NCBI GenBank assembly: GCA_963169105.1
Contig: OY720634.1
Location: forward strand, 115,914,430 to 115,978,429
DNA: 64,000 bases
Reading direction: 5' to 3'
Source of the DNA: Ceriagrion tenellum
Lineage: Eukaryota > Arthropoda > Insecta > Odonata > Coenagrionidae
The notes under the pieces were generated by a model, which did no database searches, had not been told where the DNA came from, and worked only from the letters and a program-made list of their open reading frames with translations. The stretch's first letter is position 1; every line of letters starts with the position of its first letter. Shown one piece after another: positions 12,701 through 21,883 of this stretch. The position numbers and the translations under genes are program-made.

Positions 12701-15700
12701 TCTTTGGAAGCAAGACTAGGGGGAGAGCATGCCACCTCATATGCTTAATACTTTTTGATGTACTAATTGGTAGATAAATTTAATTGTGTAGATAATTGCA
12801 TATTTCCTTTCAGACTCGAATGTAATAATAATAATAATAATAATTTTTATTAGACATTAAACAAATATGATTTGCAATAGTCTTCGTCATATACATAAGA
12901 AATACATGAGTTAACTGAGTTAAAATTACTTATACAAATAGATAACAAATACATGAAGATACACAAAATACTCAGAATACATATGGCAAGACAAAAGAAT
13001 TAAACGTCTGTGAAGGGCAACACAATTTCACAGTCAAAAAACTCATTTACAGAGTAAAATGCTTTTTTTGTAAGCCAGTTATGGGATGACTGCCTTAAAT
13101 TTGGTCACACTCACATCTTTAGCCTCTTGGGGCAATCTATTAAAAAGGCGTATTTTTAAAATATTAAAAGAATTGCTCAATTTTGTTAGTCTACAATAGG
13201 GGACATCTAGGGCATTACTGTTCCTGGTAAAATGGTTATGGAAGTTAGACCTTTTCTCAAAGGAGCTAAGATTTTCTTTAACATTGCATAGGCATTTATA
13301 AATGTACAGGCTATGCAGAGTCATAATCCCCAACTCGCTAAAAAGAGGCTTGCAATGATCCCTTGGGTGTGAAAAAGAAATTATCCTGACTGCCTTTTTT
13401 TGCATTCTAAATAAACTATTAGTGGATGATGAGTTGCCCCATAGTTCAATACCATAATTAATGTGGCAATGAAATAAGGCATAGTACACAGGAATAAGGT
13501 ACTCCTTTGGAATCATATATTTAAGTTTACGTAACATGTAAGCAGCCTTGGACAATTTTCCAAGTGTGCCTACTGCATGTGGCTCCCAAGTCATTTTTTG
13601 GTCGAGTTCAAATCCAAGTAGTTTAATGGTGCTCGGGGGATTAGTTGTATTACTTAATGAGAAAACCAGTGACTGAGTTTTATCGTTATTTAGAACCAGA
13701 CCGTTAGCAGAAAACCATTTGGAGGCTTCAGATAAGAACAAGTTAGCTGTAGTGCTAATATTAGTCTGGTTGTTGGTCTTGTGAATTAAGGTAGTATCGT
13801 CAGCATAAAGTATGGACTTGCAGGAGATGTTAGATGGCAAGTCATTGATTATAATAAGGAATAAAAGAGGCCCAAGGACTGAGCCTTGAGGAACTCCATA
13901 GTTAAATCTCAGGGGTGAAGAAAGGTTATTGTTGATGAAGAAACACTGGGATCGATCAGTGAGATAAGATTTGAAGAGTTGTAGTTCAAGATTACTGAAG
14001 CCATAATACTGAGGTTTTTGAAGAAGAATTGGATGATCAACACAGTCAAATGCTTTAGACAGGTCACAGGCAGTTATGGCAATGGAGGATTTCTCTAGAA
14101 AAGCATTTAAAATTAGATCAATGGCGGACTCAACAGCTGAGGTGGTGGAATAGCCTTTGCGAAAACCAAATTGTGAAGGAGAAAATAAGTTGTTTACCTG
14201 TAAGTGTTCATATACCTGGATCTTAATAGCCTTTTCAAAAATTTTACCAAAGACTGGGATTATAGAGATTGGCCTATAATTAGAAGGTAAGGTTTTATCG
14301 CCTTTTTTATAAATAGGTATCGTTTTTGATATTTTCAAGGCATTAGGAAAGATGCCTGACTGAAAGCATGAGTTTAAGATTAATGTCAGAGGTTTATCAA
14401 TAAAATTTACAAGATCTTTAATTAAGTTGACTGATAGTCCGTAAACATCAGTGCACTTGGAATATTTTAAGTTTTTAATAATTAGGCGAATTTCATGTTC
14501 TGTGACCCACTTCCATTTGAAGGGGGATAAATTTGCTGGAAATTTACGAAGAAAAGGCAAGGCAGCGCTTGGAGTCAGATCAGAATTCGACACAAGGTCA
14601 TCAATTGAGTCAATGAAAAACTTATTTAGATTATCAGATGTAACGGGTAGATCGGAGACACCACCTGAATGACCAATTTCCTTTTTTATGACCAGCCAAG
14701 CTGCCTTATTTTGGTTAGTAGCGTTGCCTATGAGATCAGAGTTAAAACTGCGTTTAGACTCAACTATAAGTTTATTGTAGAATGTTTTAAGCTGTCGCCA
14801 TGTAATTTTATCTACTAAATTACCAGTATGAATGTACTTTTGACGCAGCTGAATTAATTTCGATCTTATTGTAGAAAGCTCAGGAGTGAACCATTTCAGG
14901 GACTGTTTGAAACTATTTGATTGTTTCACAAGTTTCTTGGGGAAACACTGGTGGAAATATAACAAAAAAGTTTCATAAAAGCAAGCAAAGTTGTCATTGC
15001 CATTGGCGAAGGTAAGCAGTGAATACCAAGAAACAGTTGATAGGAGTGATTTTAACTCGCAAATCCCTTGAGGGGTAATTGGACGGCAGAAAGTATGGGT
15101 ATTTCTATCTGTTGTATTATTATTAGTCTTTTTGATGGAGAATTGGAATTTCAGTGCTAGATGGTCGGAAAAACCAAGATCGGTGACTGAGACTGAGTAC
15201 TGATCGAAGCTGAGGCCAGTAATAATGTTGTCCAGACAGGAGTCGAGTCTGGTAGGTTCCATATTTGCACAGTGTAAATTAAATGACTGTACTAGAGAAG
15301 TGAGGGCAATAGAAGTAGTGGATGAATGGCGTATATCAACATTGAAATCACCACATAAAATAATTTCTAGACCCAGCCTGGAGAGCGTAATGAGACTCTG
15401 CTCCAGTTGATCGCAGAAGATTTTAAAGTCACCTGACGGAGATCGATATACACATACAATAATAACATTATAATCCTTTATGGACACAGCACACATTTCA
15501 CAATGAATTTCACTGGAGAACTGAATTACTTCTATTTTCTTGCACAGTAAGTTTTTCTTCACATAAATGACAGTCCCACCGTTTTTTGCAACAGATCTTG
15601 AATAGAAAGATAACAGATTGTAGTTTTCAAAGTTGAACAGAGGAATTTCCTCACTGCACAGCCAATGCTCAGTGAAGCATAATATATCATACAAGTTTAC

Positions 15701-18700
15701 ATTAACAGTTGCTTCCACCATGAGATGTTTGTTCCGAAGGCATTGGACGTTTGCACACAGTAGGGAGGGGGATTTCGGATTTACCTTGGGGGACGGATTA
15801 TTGAAGTTGCCACTTAGTCATAAAGGATGAGTCATATTTGTCGCTGGTTCGCTAGCAGTGACCAAGTCATCAACACTCACGGAACTTTCCTTACATCGAT
15901 TAATTCCAATGCAGTCAACAATTAAAGAACATAAATGTTTTTTACCCTTACCGTTAAGATGTAGGCCATGACTTGTATAAAAAGCACGGTCAAAACTATT
16001 AACATCTATTACCCTAACATGGTCAAGGCTGTTGCTTAATTTTGTAAGTTCCACATTAACCCTCTTGGTCTCTATATTTACACAAGAGTCACCGGGAATG
16101 TCGTGACGATGGGGAATGTTTACAATCAAAACATTGGTATTTGAGAGCTTTTTAACTAATGGATTCATTCTATCAATAACTTCTTTACCTTTGTTGTGGC
16201 GGATGTCGTTAGTCCCGGCCATAATAATCACGCTGTCACTTTTAGTCAAACATTTTGTGCTCTCCTCGCAAGATTTCGTCACCTCGTTTATTCCGGCATT
16301 TGGCTTCACCACGCCAACGATTTCGTGCTTCTTACCTACCACTTCCTTGTTGATTTTTGCTGATAAGCCACGGCCGTGGCTATCGCTGTACAATAGTATG
16401 GTGTACGGTTTTCGTTGACGCCATTTGGGACGTTGCGGGATTAACACTGGATTCGCGATGTTTCCGATCCTTTGGGTCGCGGGAGAGTGAAGCAGCTCTC
16501 TATCTTCAGAGATCCCACTAAATATGCCGTATCTATTCATCAAGGGTAGTGAGGGCGAAGAGGGAACCTTATTCCACGATCTGTTTCCGCGTCGGGTGAC
16601 TTGTGACCACGCATTGCTTGAGGCTGAATCAGTATTAACAGCCGAGCAGGAACAGCAAATATCGGGCGTTATGTTGACCGTCTTCAACTGTGGCTCCGAA
16701 TCACAATTTTTATCACGCAACACACTTGAATCCTTAGATAACTGTTGAATCACTTTATCTTTGGACTTTTCCGTGGACCCCAATTGCAACTCCAAGTCTC
16801 TATTCTTTTCACGTAATAAACTCAGGTCAGTCATTAACTGCGCAATTATCTTTTCTTTGGAGGCAAGATCACGTTGCAGTTCCGAGCTTTTAAGTTGTAC
16901 TGAACACACCTTGCACGCCGGGCATAGCCAGGTTTTTACGTCATTTGAGGCATTAATAAAACACTTGGCGCAGTTTTTATGAAATAATAGTAGGCAAGCA
17001 TGGCAACTAATACCATTTACCACCTTTTTTACGCAGATAGGACACTTTTGATCACTTCTTATTGAATTAATGACGCCGTTCACATTTACTTTCGGCTGAA
17101 CCGTCGCCATCTTGAAAAATGCTGAATATATACGGAAAGGACCCTGCACGTTCCTTAAGGAAAATGGCCCAAAGTTAAATTTGCTGAAATTTTGCAGAAA
17201 GGTAGTTCTCAGCTTAATGATCAAAAGTCTCAATGGGCACTAGACTCAAAAAATTAATTGTTAGAGATACAGCAGGATGATGACGTGGTTTGAATTTTTC
17301 TACTAAAATGTAGAAAAGAATCTCTAAGAGGTGGGGTGGGGTACTGAGAGGGGAGGACTGTTTAGGAAGGGGGTATTAGGTTATTGGGAAGGGATCTCAC
17401 CCCACAGAAGTGTTGGTGAAGGATCATGGGCAAAGGAGTGTGTCATGGAAGAGTGGAAGGATGTCAAGAGAAAGGATGGGAAGTGGCACTATGTGCAGCG
17501 AATAAGAAAGGGCAGGAAAAGGGAGAAATAATGAGTCTTGCATGTTTATAACAGAATGGTATCTATTCAAAATAGCACCAGCGATCCGGTAAAAATCACC
17601 AGGATTCTAGCATGTAGTATGCTAATGTTCCTTTGAAAAACTTGAACATTGATTGGAGATGGCCATTCTTACTTTCCACTATCCACCGACTTTTCGTAAC
17701 TATATGTGATAGATTAGCATCTTGGGTAGTCAATTGGCTTTGTCTTCCTTCAAGTAACACAGGCATTCTATGTTCAATTTCTAGCTCTTGTAGAAATGGT
17801 ACAGCATCTCGGTATCATCTATCCACTAAAACGTCTGTTCTGAAACCAGTATCTTAAAGAATTTTCGTCCCTGTCAAACTCATCTCTAAGCATTTGTGCA
17901 TCATTGTTATGGGAATCTGAAAAGTAGGGAGCAAATATTGCTAAAATAAAACCGTCAGGTGGCACAATGAATGTTGGTTTCAGAAGATGTCTATTTTTAT
18001 GGCGAGAAGAAAATTTTCGCAATGCTCAAAAGCTGGAACTTTCTTCTGTATGTGCATGCGACCTGTCTATTACAGCAATAGCTTTTCTTACATTCGGATC
18101 ATAGTTGTACAATATATTAGAAAACTTTGTAATATGTGCATCAATATAATGTTGCCTTGTAATAGATGCTGGACCAATATTTTCGAAAACTAATCTATTT
18201 GCCAATGATCTTCTTACACAATCTATGGCACTAGAAATGGCTTACACAATCTACGACACTAGAAACGACTCTAGGAGAGTCAAAAATAACTTTGAGGAAA
18301 TCATCACTCAGCCCTTGCTTCATTTTACACAAAAAAATTAGTAAGTCTTTTTTACTTAAATATCTAAGTTTTCCATATTATTGAAGTGAGAAAGTAATTC
18401 CTGAAACTGTAGTCTAATGATAGGTGTAATGGATTGAAATTCTTCATCACTATCATTATTAACACCTATACATCTAGCTTTGTTGGCAGCATTCTGTCTC
18501 AGTTGATTAAAAAATGATATCATTTCCTCTTCTTTTATTATGCGTGACCATTTTATGAAGCACAGACGAGGTAATAAAATTTTTAAGAACAGACAGCGTT
18601 CATCTAAATGATGCTCACAGGATCGCACACTTGCCAGAATGTATATGTTTCTCTGAACAACTTGGGATATATGGCCACGGCTCAGTACGAAAGAGTAATA

Positions 18701-20827
18701 ATTAGTAATTGTGGGTAATGAATATTTTTCTAAGATAATGGAACAAAAATATTAAGGAGATAGGGTTCATTAGCATTTGGCAAAAGTGAATGCCTTAATA
18801 AAATAAAATGACATTTAGTAGAAAAAGTATCATGCTTTTAGGAAAAATGACTAATAATTCAAAACCTGAAAGTTTTGCTTCATTAGGTTATTGAGTAAAT
18901 GCCCAATAACCCAGTCCCAAAGTGAAAAAAAACTCGTTCTTTCCATGCACAATGAGCGACCACTATAAAAACTGAGCTCATTAAATATACTCCTATTACT
19001 CCCACTCACATAATACACACATCACCATTTCACCTCCCAAAACCTTACATCTTTACACAGCTGGTGTCCTAACACCCCTTGCCACATGCCCAGGCGGCTG
19101 CTTGCAGGGTATTAGGTAGATGTTGATATCCCCTTCCTCTACTGACCTCCCCTCTCAGTGCCGCACCCCACCTCTCTGCGATTCTTTTCTATACTTTTTA
19201 GTAGAATAATTCGAACTACGTGCAATATTCTGCTGTCTCAAAAAATCTTATTTTTTGAGCCTAGTGCCTATTGAGACTTTAATTCAGCATACTGAGAACT
19301 ACCTCTCTTCAAAATTTCAGCAAATCTGTGGGCCATTTTCCCTAAGGAATGTGTGGGGTCCTTTGAATGTACACATGTATGCATCAACCTCATGCGATAG
19401 CAATTGCCTTTAAAAAGTTCTTAAATGTTCAAGAAGTTGCTTGATGCAATAGGTATCGACGGGGATTATTATTGAGCTTAAAAGTAATATTGAGGTTGGG
19501 AGCAAAAATGCTGTGAGTGACCCAAGATAGTGGTGCTATTAACTAAAGAATTAGGGGTTGGTTCAATTATACCAACCTCATAAAATCTTTGGAGTTTTAT
19601 TGCCACAACATGCTTAATGCACTTGTCCATGTTCACCATTGGCCCTTGCAATCTCAAAGCACGGAGAGGAAAGTGATGCCTGTTGGGTTTTTTGTCATAG
19701 GTTTCTCTGAAAGCGATATGTGACAGGCTCATGATGGAATGCTCGTTTTTTTAATCGGTCAATAGTTCACCATGCAGTGTTTTATGTGAAAAGTGATAAT
19801 CCCATGATGGAATGCTAATTATGTTTTTTTTTAACAAGTCTATGTTTCACAACCGTGGTTTATGTGAAAATGTAAACAATCTCTTCTGCTAGTTTGTTAG
19901 AATTTTTTTCAGGCTATTATCCTGGCTACTGTGGCCTTAAATCGTAGGCTGTAAGGCTCGCCATACTTTGTTTACAACCACTAGGAAGCTCTGATTTAAT
20001 AGTTTTTCCATGAGTAACAATGAAATTGAAAACTTTGTCTGGCAATATTTTCTTGAGTATTAAAACTATCATGGATCAGCATGGAATGACAGCATTCACT
20101 TGCATTCGACTAAAAGCAGGTCCTTTGGAGTGCATTGGTACTCACACTCCCAGGTTCGAAGGATCATGGCTGCATATGAAATATCTTTTAAATCTCCCCT
20201 CCTCCACATTGCATCAATTGTTTCCACACCTCTTCATTGAAAAAATTCTTTTGTATCTATGTGCTGGTCATGTTCTCTATGTTTCTGTTAATTGTGTATG
20301 ATAAATTATCGGCCGGGCAGTGGAAAAAGAAGAAATTGCTGATTTAATGGTCCGTTGACAATTTTGCTTATAGCCCTGATGATGCTTTAAATATAAAGCG
20401 AAACGTTAGCATTAAGAAAAAAGTTATATCATCTAATTATTTAAATTACTGACCAAACTCAGAAAACCCGTGAAGGGGGATAAAAAACATATTATTAAAG
20501 TGGTCAAGAAAACAACATCCAGCCTTAAATCTTTACACAGCTGGTGACCTAACACCCCCTGCTACGTGCATGCGACTCGCAGCGTAGTATGTAGATGTAG
20601 AAAGTTTCTCTAATAATTTTTCTAAGTATGTAATCATTTTAATTTTTCTCTTGTCATATATCATGAACTTTGGATTTTATTTTATACTCTTAATTATTAG
20701 GAAGCTTTTGTGTGATCCACATCCCGAAGATGTTGATGTTACGCCACTTCCTCCTGAGGATCGACCTGGAGGTTTTGAATGGGGACAACGGCCTCGAGAA
20801 GGGAATGAACGACCTGAAGACCAATGA
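9752..20827 (+). CDS. Der-2: Derlin-2-like ER-associated degradation protein (6 exons, 246 aa)
   Basis: Exons are 9752-9844, 9933-9998, 10083-10250, 10421-10543, 12512-12675 and 20701-20827. All have GT-AG borders and an unbroken frame, with stop TGA at 20825. The protein starts MAYQTIRQEYMQMPVVTRAY and continues with FVSPFQLYFNP, the WRLITAFLFFG segment and YCRMLEEGSFRSKTADFVMM. Then come VWSRRNPFVRMNFFGLLNFQ and APYLPWALLGFSILLGN, and the tail contains RPGGFEWGQR. Derlins are rhomboid-like pseudoproteases of the ER membrane that help retrotranslocate misfolded proteins with the Hrd1/p97 machinery. The strong match to the WR and GxxxG-like rhomboid-fold segments and the length near 240 residues favour Derlin-2/3 over Derlin-1. 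The last intron (12676-20700) is 8 kb because of a LINE and a DNA transposon. The start is chosen because family members begin at this Met and an AAAATGG context precedes it. Confidence 0.95.
13079..15817 (-). CDS. LINE ORF2: AP-like endonuclease and reverse transcriptase
   Basis: This is an open frame of 912 codons. The endonuclease part starts with an N-V/I-x-x-L-R-N-K type strand (CANVQCLRNK) and then shows DILCFTEHWL (catalytic Glu), GDFNVD and SDHLAL. The reverse transcriptase follows with SNYRPISIIPVFGKIFEK, LSKAFDCVDH, GVPQGSVLGPLLFL and the active site YADD. The first ATG is at 15721, but the conserved N-terminal Asn strand of the endonuclease lies upstream of it, so translation probably does not begin there. 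The frame is the same as ORF1 and only the ORF1 stop codon (15818-15820) separates them. Translation as an ORF1-ORF2 readthrough product is inferred. The protein would nick target DNA and prime reverse transcription. Confidence 0.93.
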   Translation of the reverse strand, partial: LSGNFNNPSPKVNPKSPSLLCANVQCLRNKHLMVEATVNVNLYDILCFTEHWLCSEEIPLFNFENYNLLSFYSRSVAKNGGTVIYVKKNLLCKKIEVIQFSSEIHCEMCAVSIKDYNVIIVCVYRSPSGDFKIFCDQLEQSLITLSRLGLEIILCGDFNVDIRHSSTTSIALTSLVQSFNLHCANMEPTRLDSCLDNIITGLSFDQYSVSVTDLGFSDHLALKFQFSIKKTNNNTTDRNTHTFCRPITPQGICELKSLLSTVSWYSLLTFANGNDNFACFYETFLLYFHQCFPKKLVKQSNSFKQSLKWFTPELSTIRSKLIQLRQKYIHTGNLVDKITWRQLKTFYNKLIVESKRSFNSDLIGNATNQNKAAWLVIKKEIGHSGGVSDLPVTSDNLNKFFIDSIDDLVSNSDLTPSAALPFLRKFPANLSPFKWKWVTEHEIRLIIKNLKYSKCTDVYGLSVNLIKDLVNFIDKPLTLILNSCFQSGIFPNALKISKTIPIYKKGDKTLPSNYRPISIIPVFGKIFEKAIKIQVYEHLQVNNLFSPSQFGFRKGYSTTSAVESAIDLILNAFLEKSSIAITACDLSKAFDCVDHPILLQKPQYYGFSNLELQLFKSYLTDRSQCFFINNNLSSPLRFNYGVPQGSVLGPLLFLIIINDLPSNISCKSILYADDTTLIHKTNNQTNISTTANLFLSEASKWFSANGLVLNNDKTQSLVFSLSNTTNPPSTIKLLGFELDQKMTWEPHAVGTLGKLSKAAYMLRKLKYMIPKEYLIPVYYALFHCHINYGIELWGNSSSTNSLFRMQKKAVRIISFSHPRDHCKPLFSELGIMTLHSLYIYKCLCNVKENLSSFEKRSNFHNHFTRNSNALDVPYCRLTKLSNSFNILKIRLFNRLPQEAKDVSVTKFKAVIP
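15818..17110 (-). CDS. LINE ORF1: PHD-like zinc finger plus SGNH/esterase-like domain
   Basis: About 430 residues. I chose the ATG at 17110 (MATVQPK, in an AAGATGG context) because the residues upstream in frame come from the adjacent transposon TIR. Residues about 20-65 form a C4HC3-type PHD-like finger (CPICVKK, CHACLLLFHKNC, WLCPAC). A coiled-coil-like stretch follows (ELQRDLASKEKIIAQL). The C-terminal half resembles SGNH hydrolases: LLYSDSHGRGL (Ser block), KPNAGINEV, MAGTNDIRHN (GTND) and LHLNGKGKKHL (catalytic His block). ORF1 proteins with esterase domains are known in CR1/L2-group LINEs, where they bind nucleic acid. The stop is TGA followed by CTA, a leaky context. Confidence 0.85.
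   Translation of the reverse strand: MATVQPKVNVNGVINSIRSDQKCPICVKKVVNGISCHACLLLFHKNCAKCFINASNDVKTWLCPACKVCSVQLKSSELQRDLASKEKIIAQLMTDLSLLREKNRDLELQLGSTEKSKDKVIQQLSKDSSVLRDKNCDSEPQLKTVNITPDICCSCSAVNTDSASSNAWSQVTRRGNRSWNKVPSSPSLPLMNRYGIFSGISEDRELLHSPATQRIGNIANPVLIPQRPKWRQRKPYTILLYSDSHGRGLSAKINKEVVGKKHEIVGVVKPNAGINEVTKSCEESTKCLTKSDSVIIMAGTNDIRHNKGKEVIDRMNPLVKKLSNTNVLIVNIPHRHDIPGDSCVNIETKRVNVELTKLSNSLDHVRVIDVNSFDRAFYTSHGLHLNGKGKKHLCSLIVDCIGINRCKESSVSVDDLVTASEPATNMTHPL
17144..19360 (-). mobile_element. DNA transposon with long TIRs, copy A (degenerate)
   Basis: The left end (from GGACCCTGCACGTTCCTT) is inverted relative to the right end (AAGGAATGTGTGGGGTCC). Similarity extends about 230 bp: 17144-17370 against 19125-19360. 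Between them lie broken pieces of a DDE transposase on the minus strand. A second copy is at 29578-32450, and about 300 bp at 18660-18960 match 31750-32050 in direct orientation. I could not find a convincing target duplication. Confidence 0.75.
17540..18628 (-). pseudogene. degenerate DDE transposase of copy A
   Basis: Minus-strand pieces read in order, with frameshifts and stops between them. The N-terminal piece is 18628-18356. Around 18090-18060 there is a first-Asp region (VIDRSHAH). At 18022-17819 comes KPTFIVPPDGFILAIFAPY followed by NNDAQMLRDEF (second-Asp-like region). A C-terminal region below 17810 is recognisable only through shifts. The DGFIL-x-x-x-x-PY and NDAQ pattern is that of a DDE_Tnp_4/Harbinger-like family common in invertebrates. 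It is non-functional as it stands. Confidence 0.6.
20368..20412 (+). ncRNA. hammerhead-like motif, decayed
   Basis: The core CTGATGA lies at 20376-20382. It is followed by a six-pair stem (GCTTTA with TAAAGC, loop AATA at 20390-20393) and GAAAC at 20400-20404. Flanks CTTATAGC and GCATTAAG pair as helix I with two mismatches. The helix III/cleavage region is short by a base or two, so it is probably inactive. This resembles Penelope-like 3' ends and sits in the last Derlin intron. Confidence 0.3.
20523..20604 (+). repeat. solo fragment of the long-TIR transposon subrepeat
   Basis: About 80 bp (ATCTTTACACAGCTGGTG onward) match the inner TIR region of copy A near 19050-19120 and of copy B near 32125-32200, in the same orientation. 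It is an isolated remnant or an independent short repeat that also lodged in the TIRs. Confidence 0.6.
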
Positions 20828-21883
20828 GCTGCCGGATGAGTCACTGGAAAATATCCCCAGGAGTGAAAATCTAGCTTGCCCTTAAGTCCATGGCTTTGAC
20901 GTGGGAATGTGTGGCACAAGTGATATATGCAGTTTGACATCCATCCACATAGGGCAGCAGCTAAATGGAATGAAGATGTATTTATTTCAAATGCCCTCCA
21001 AAGAGCTGTAGGGCAAACATTTTATGTAAGCTTTAAAAAGTATATTCCATTTTGTTTGTCAGTCATTGAACAACCTAAGGTTTTCAGACTTTTAATGAAT
21101 CCAGACCATACCAGTTGTTTGAGGATACAAAACTTTTTTATTAGGATTTAAAACTTGAGATTCAGATGAATAATAATGAATTGTACGACTACATTAAGTA
21201 AATCATGTATTATTCAATTGAACTAAACTGAAGTTGAAATGGATTTTATTTGAAATGCCATTGCACAATTTTATTAATGATAAAATGGAAACAAAGTGAA
21301 CAATAAATGTTGGGAGCACCATGATATATTGGAAATTATACGTGGCTGAATACATAAAACAGATGAAGGCATGATTCAAGGTTTCAATGAACATGAATGA
21401 CTATTAGAATGAGTCCTTTTTTATTCTATCAACACTAGTACTTCACAATACCTGTGATAAAAATTGCATTGTTAACATTCCAAATGCAAGGTCTTTTAAC
21501 AAACTGCATTTTGAAATTGTTGGTGTGTTTTATAGCACAGCATTTTCAGCTATGTTGCTTGATCAACCTCTTGGACAGGTACAGCCGAGGGCAGAATGCA
21601 CTGAGGAAGATGAGATCGAGCCATGAGCCCACACAATCAGTCCGTGTGAATCTTCGACACAGCCCAATCAATTCACACAATCCCCTTCATACTACATAGA
21701 CATCTCAGCCAGATACCATACTTATGTCTTTGAACACTTTTTGAGCTAAAAAGTCTACAGAAACCACAACGTTGACACATTTCTTGGAATTCCTATTTAC
21801 AATTCTTCAAAAATATTAAGCAGTTAAAATGGTCACTATAGTACCATGGTTTCTTCTTAAATTTGTCCTAATTTTCAGTTTCT
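20828..21883. other. convergent 3' intergenic region
   Basis: This separates the stop codons of Derlin (+) and the PP2C phosphatase (-). It must hold both 3' UTRs. I see no further gene or RNA. Confidence 0.6.

Larger units (their letters stand above)
12826..17130 (-). mobile_element. CR1/L2-like non-LTR retrotransposon, apparently intact ORFs
   Basis: The element is on the minus strand inside the last Derlin intron. Its 3' UTR (13078 down to about 12847) carries AATAAA and ends in a short ATT microsatellite at 12826-12846, a usual CR1-like terminus instead of poly-A. ORF1 (17110-15818) and ORF2 (15817-13079) have no internal frameshift or stop, so the copy looks young. The 5' side abuts the TIR of a DNA transposon at 17144, leaving a very short 5' UTR. 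Whether the 5' end is complete or cut off there cannot be decided. A PHD-like finger plus an SGNH-esterase-like ORF1 with an AP-endonuclease plus RT ORF2 is the CR1/L2-group layout. Confidence 0.88.

Noticed and set aside
13079..17233. Small plus-strand ORFs (for example 14451-14672, 16116-16418)
   Set aside because: Antisense shadows of the LINE ORFs.
17111..17233. N-terminal extension of LINE ORF1 upstream of MATVQPK
   Set aside because: Those codons derive from the neighbouring transposon TIR; the AAGATGG start at 17110 is the natural one.
19478..19732. Minus-strand open stretch with GIIEPTPNSLVNS, slightly like the start of a gypsy-type RT
   Set aside because: Only one short motif fits and no other retroelement block is near, so I do not annotate it.
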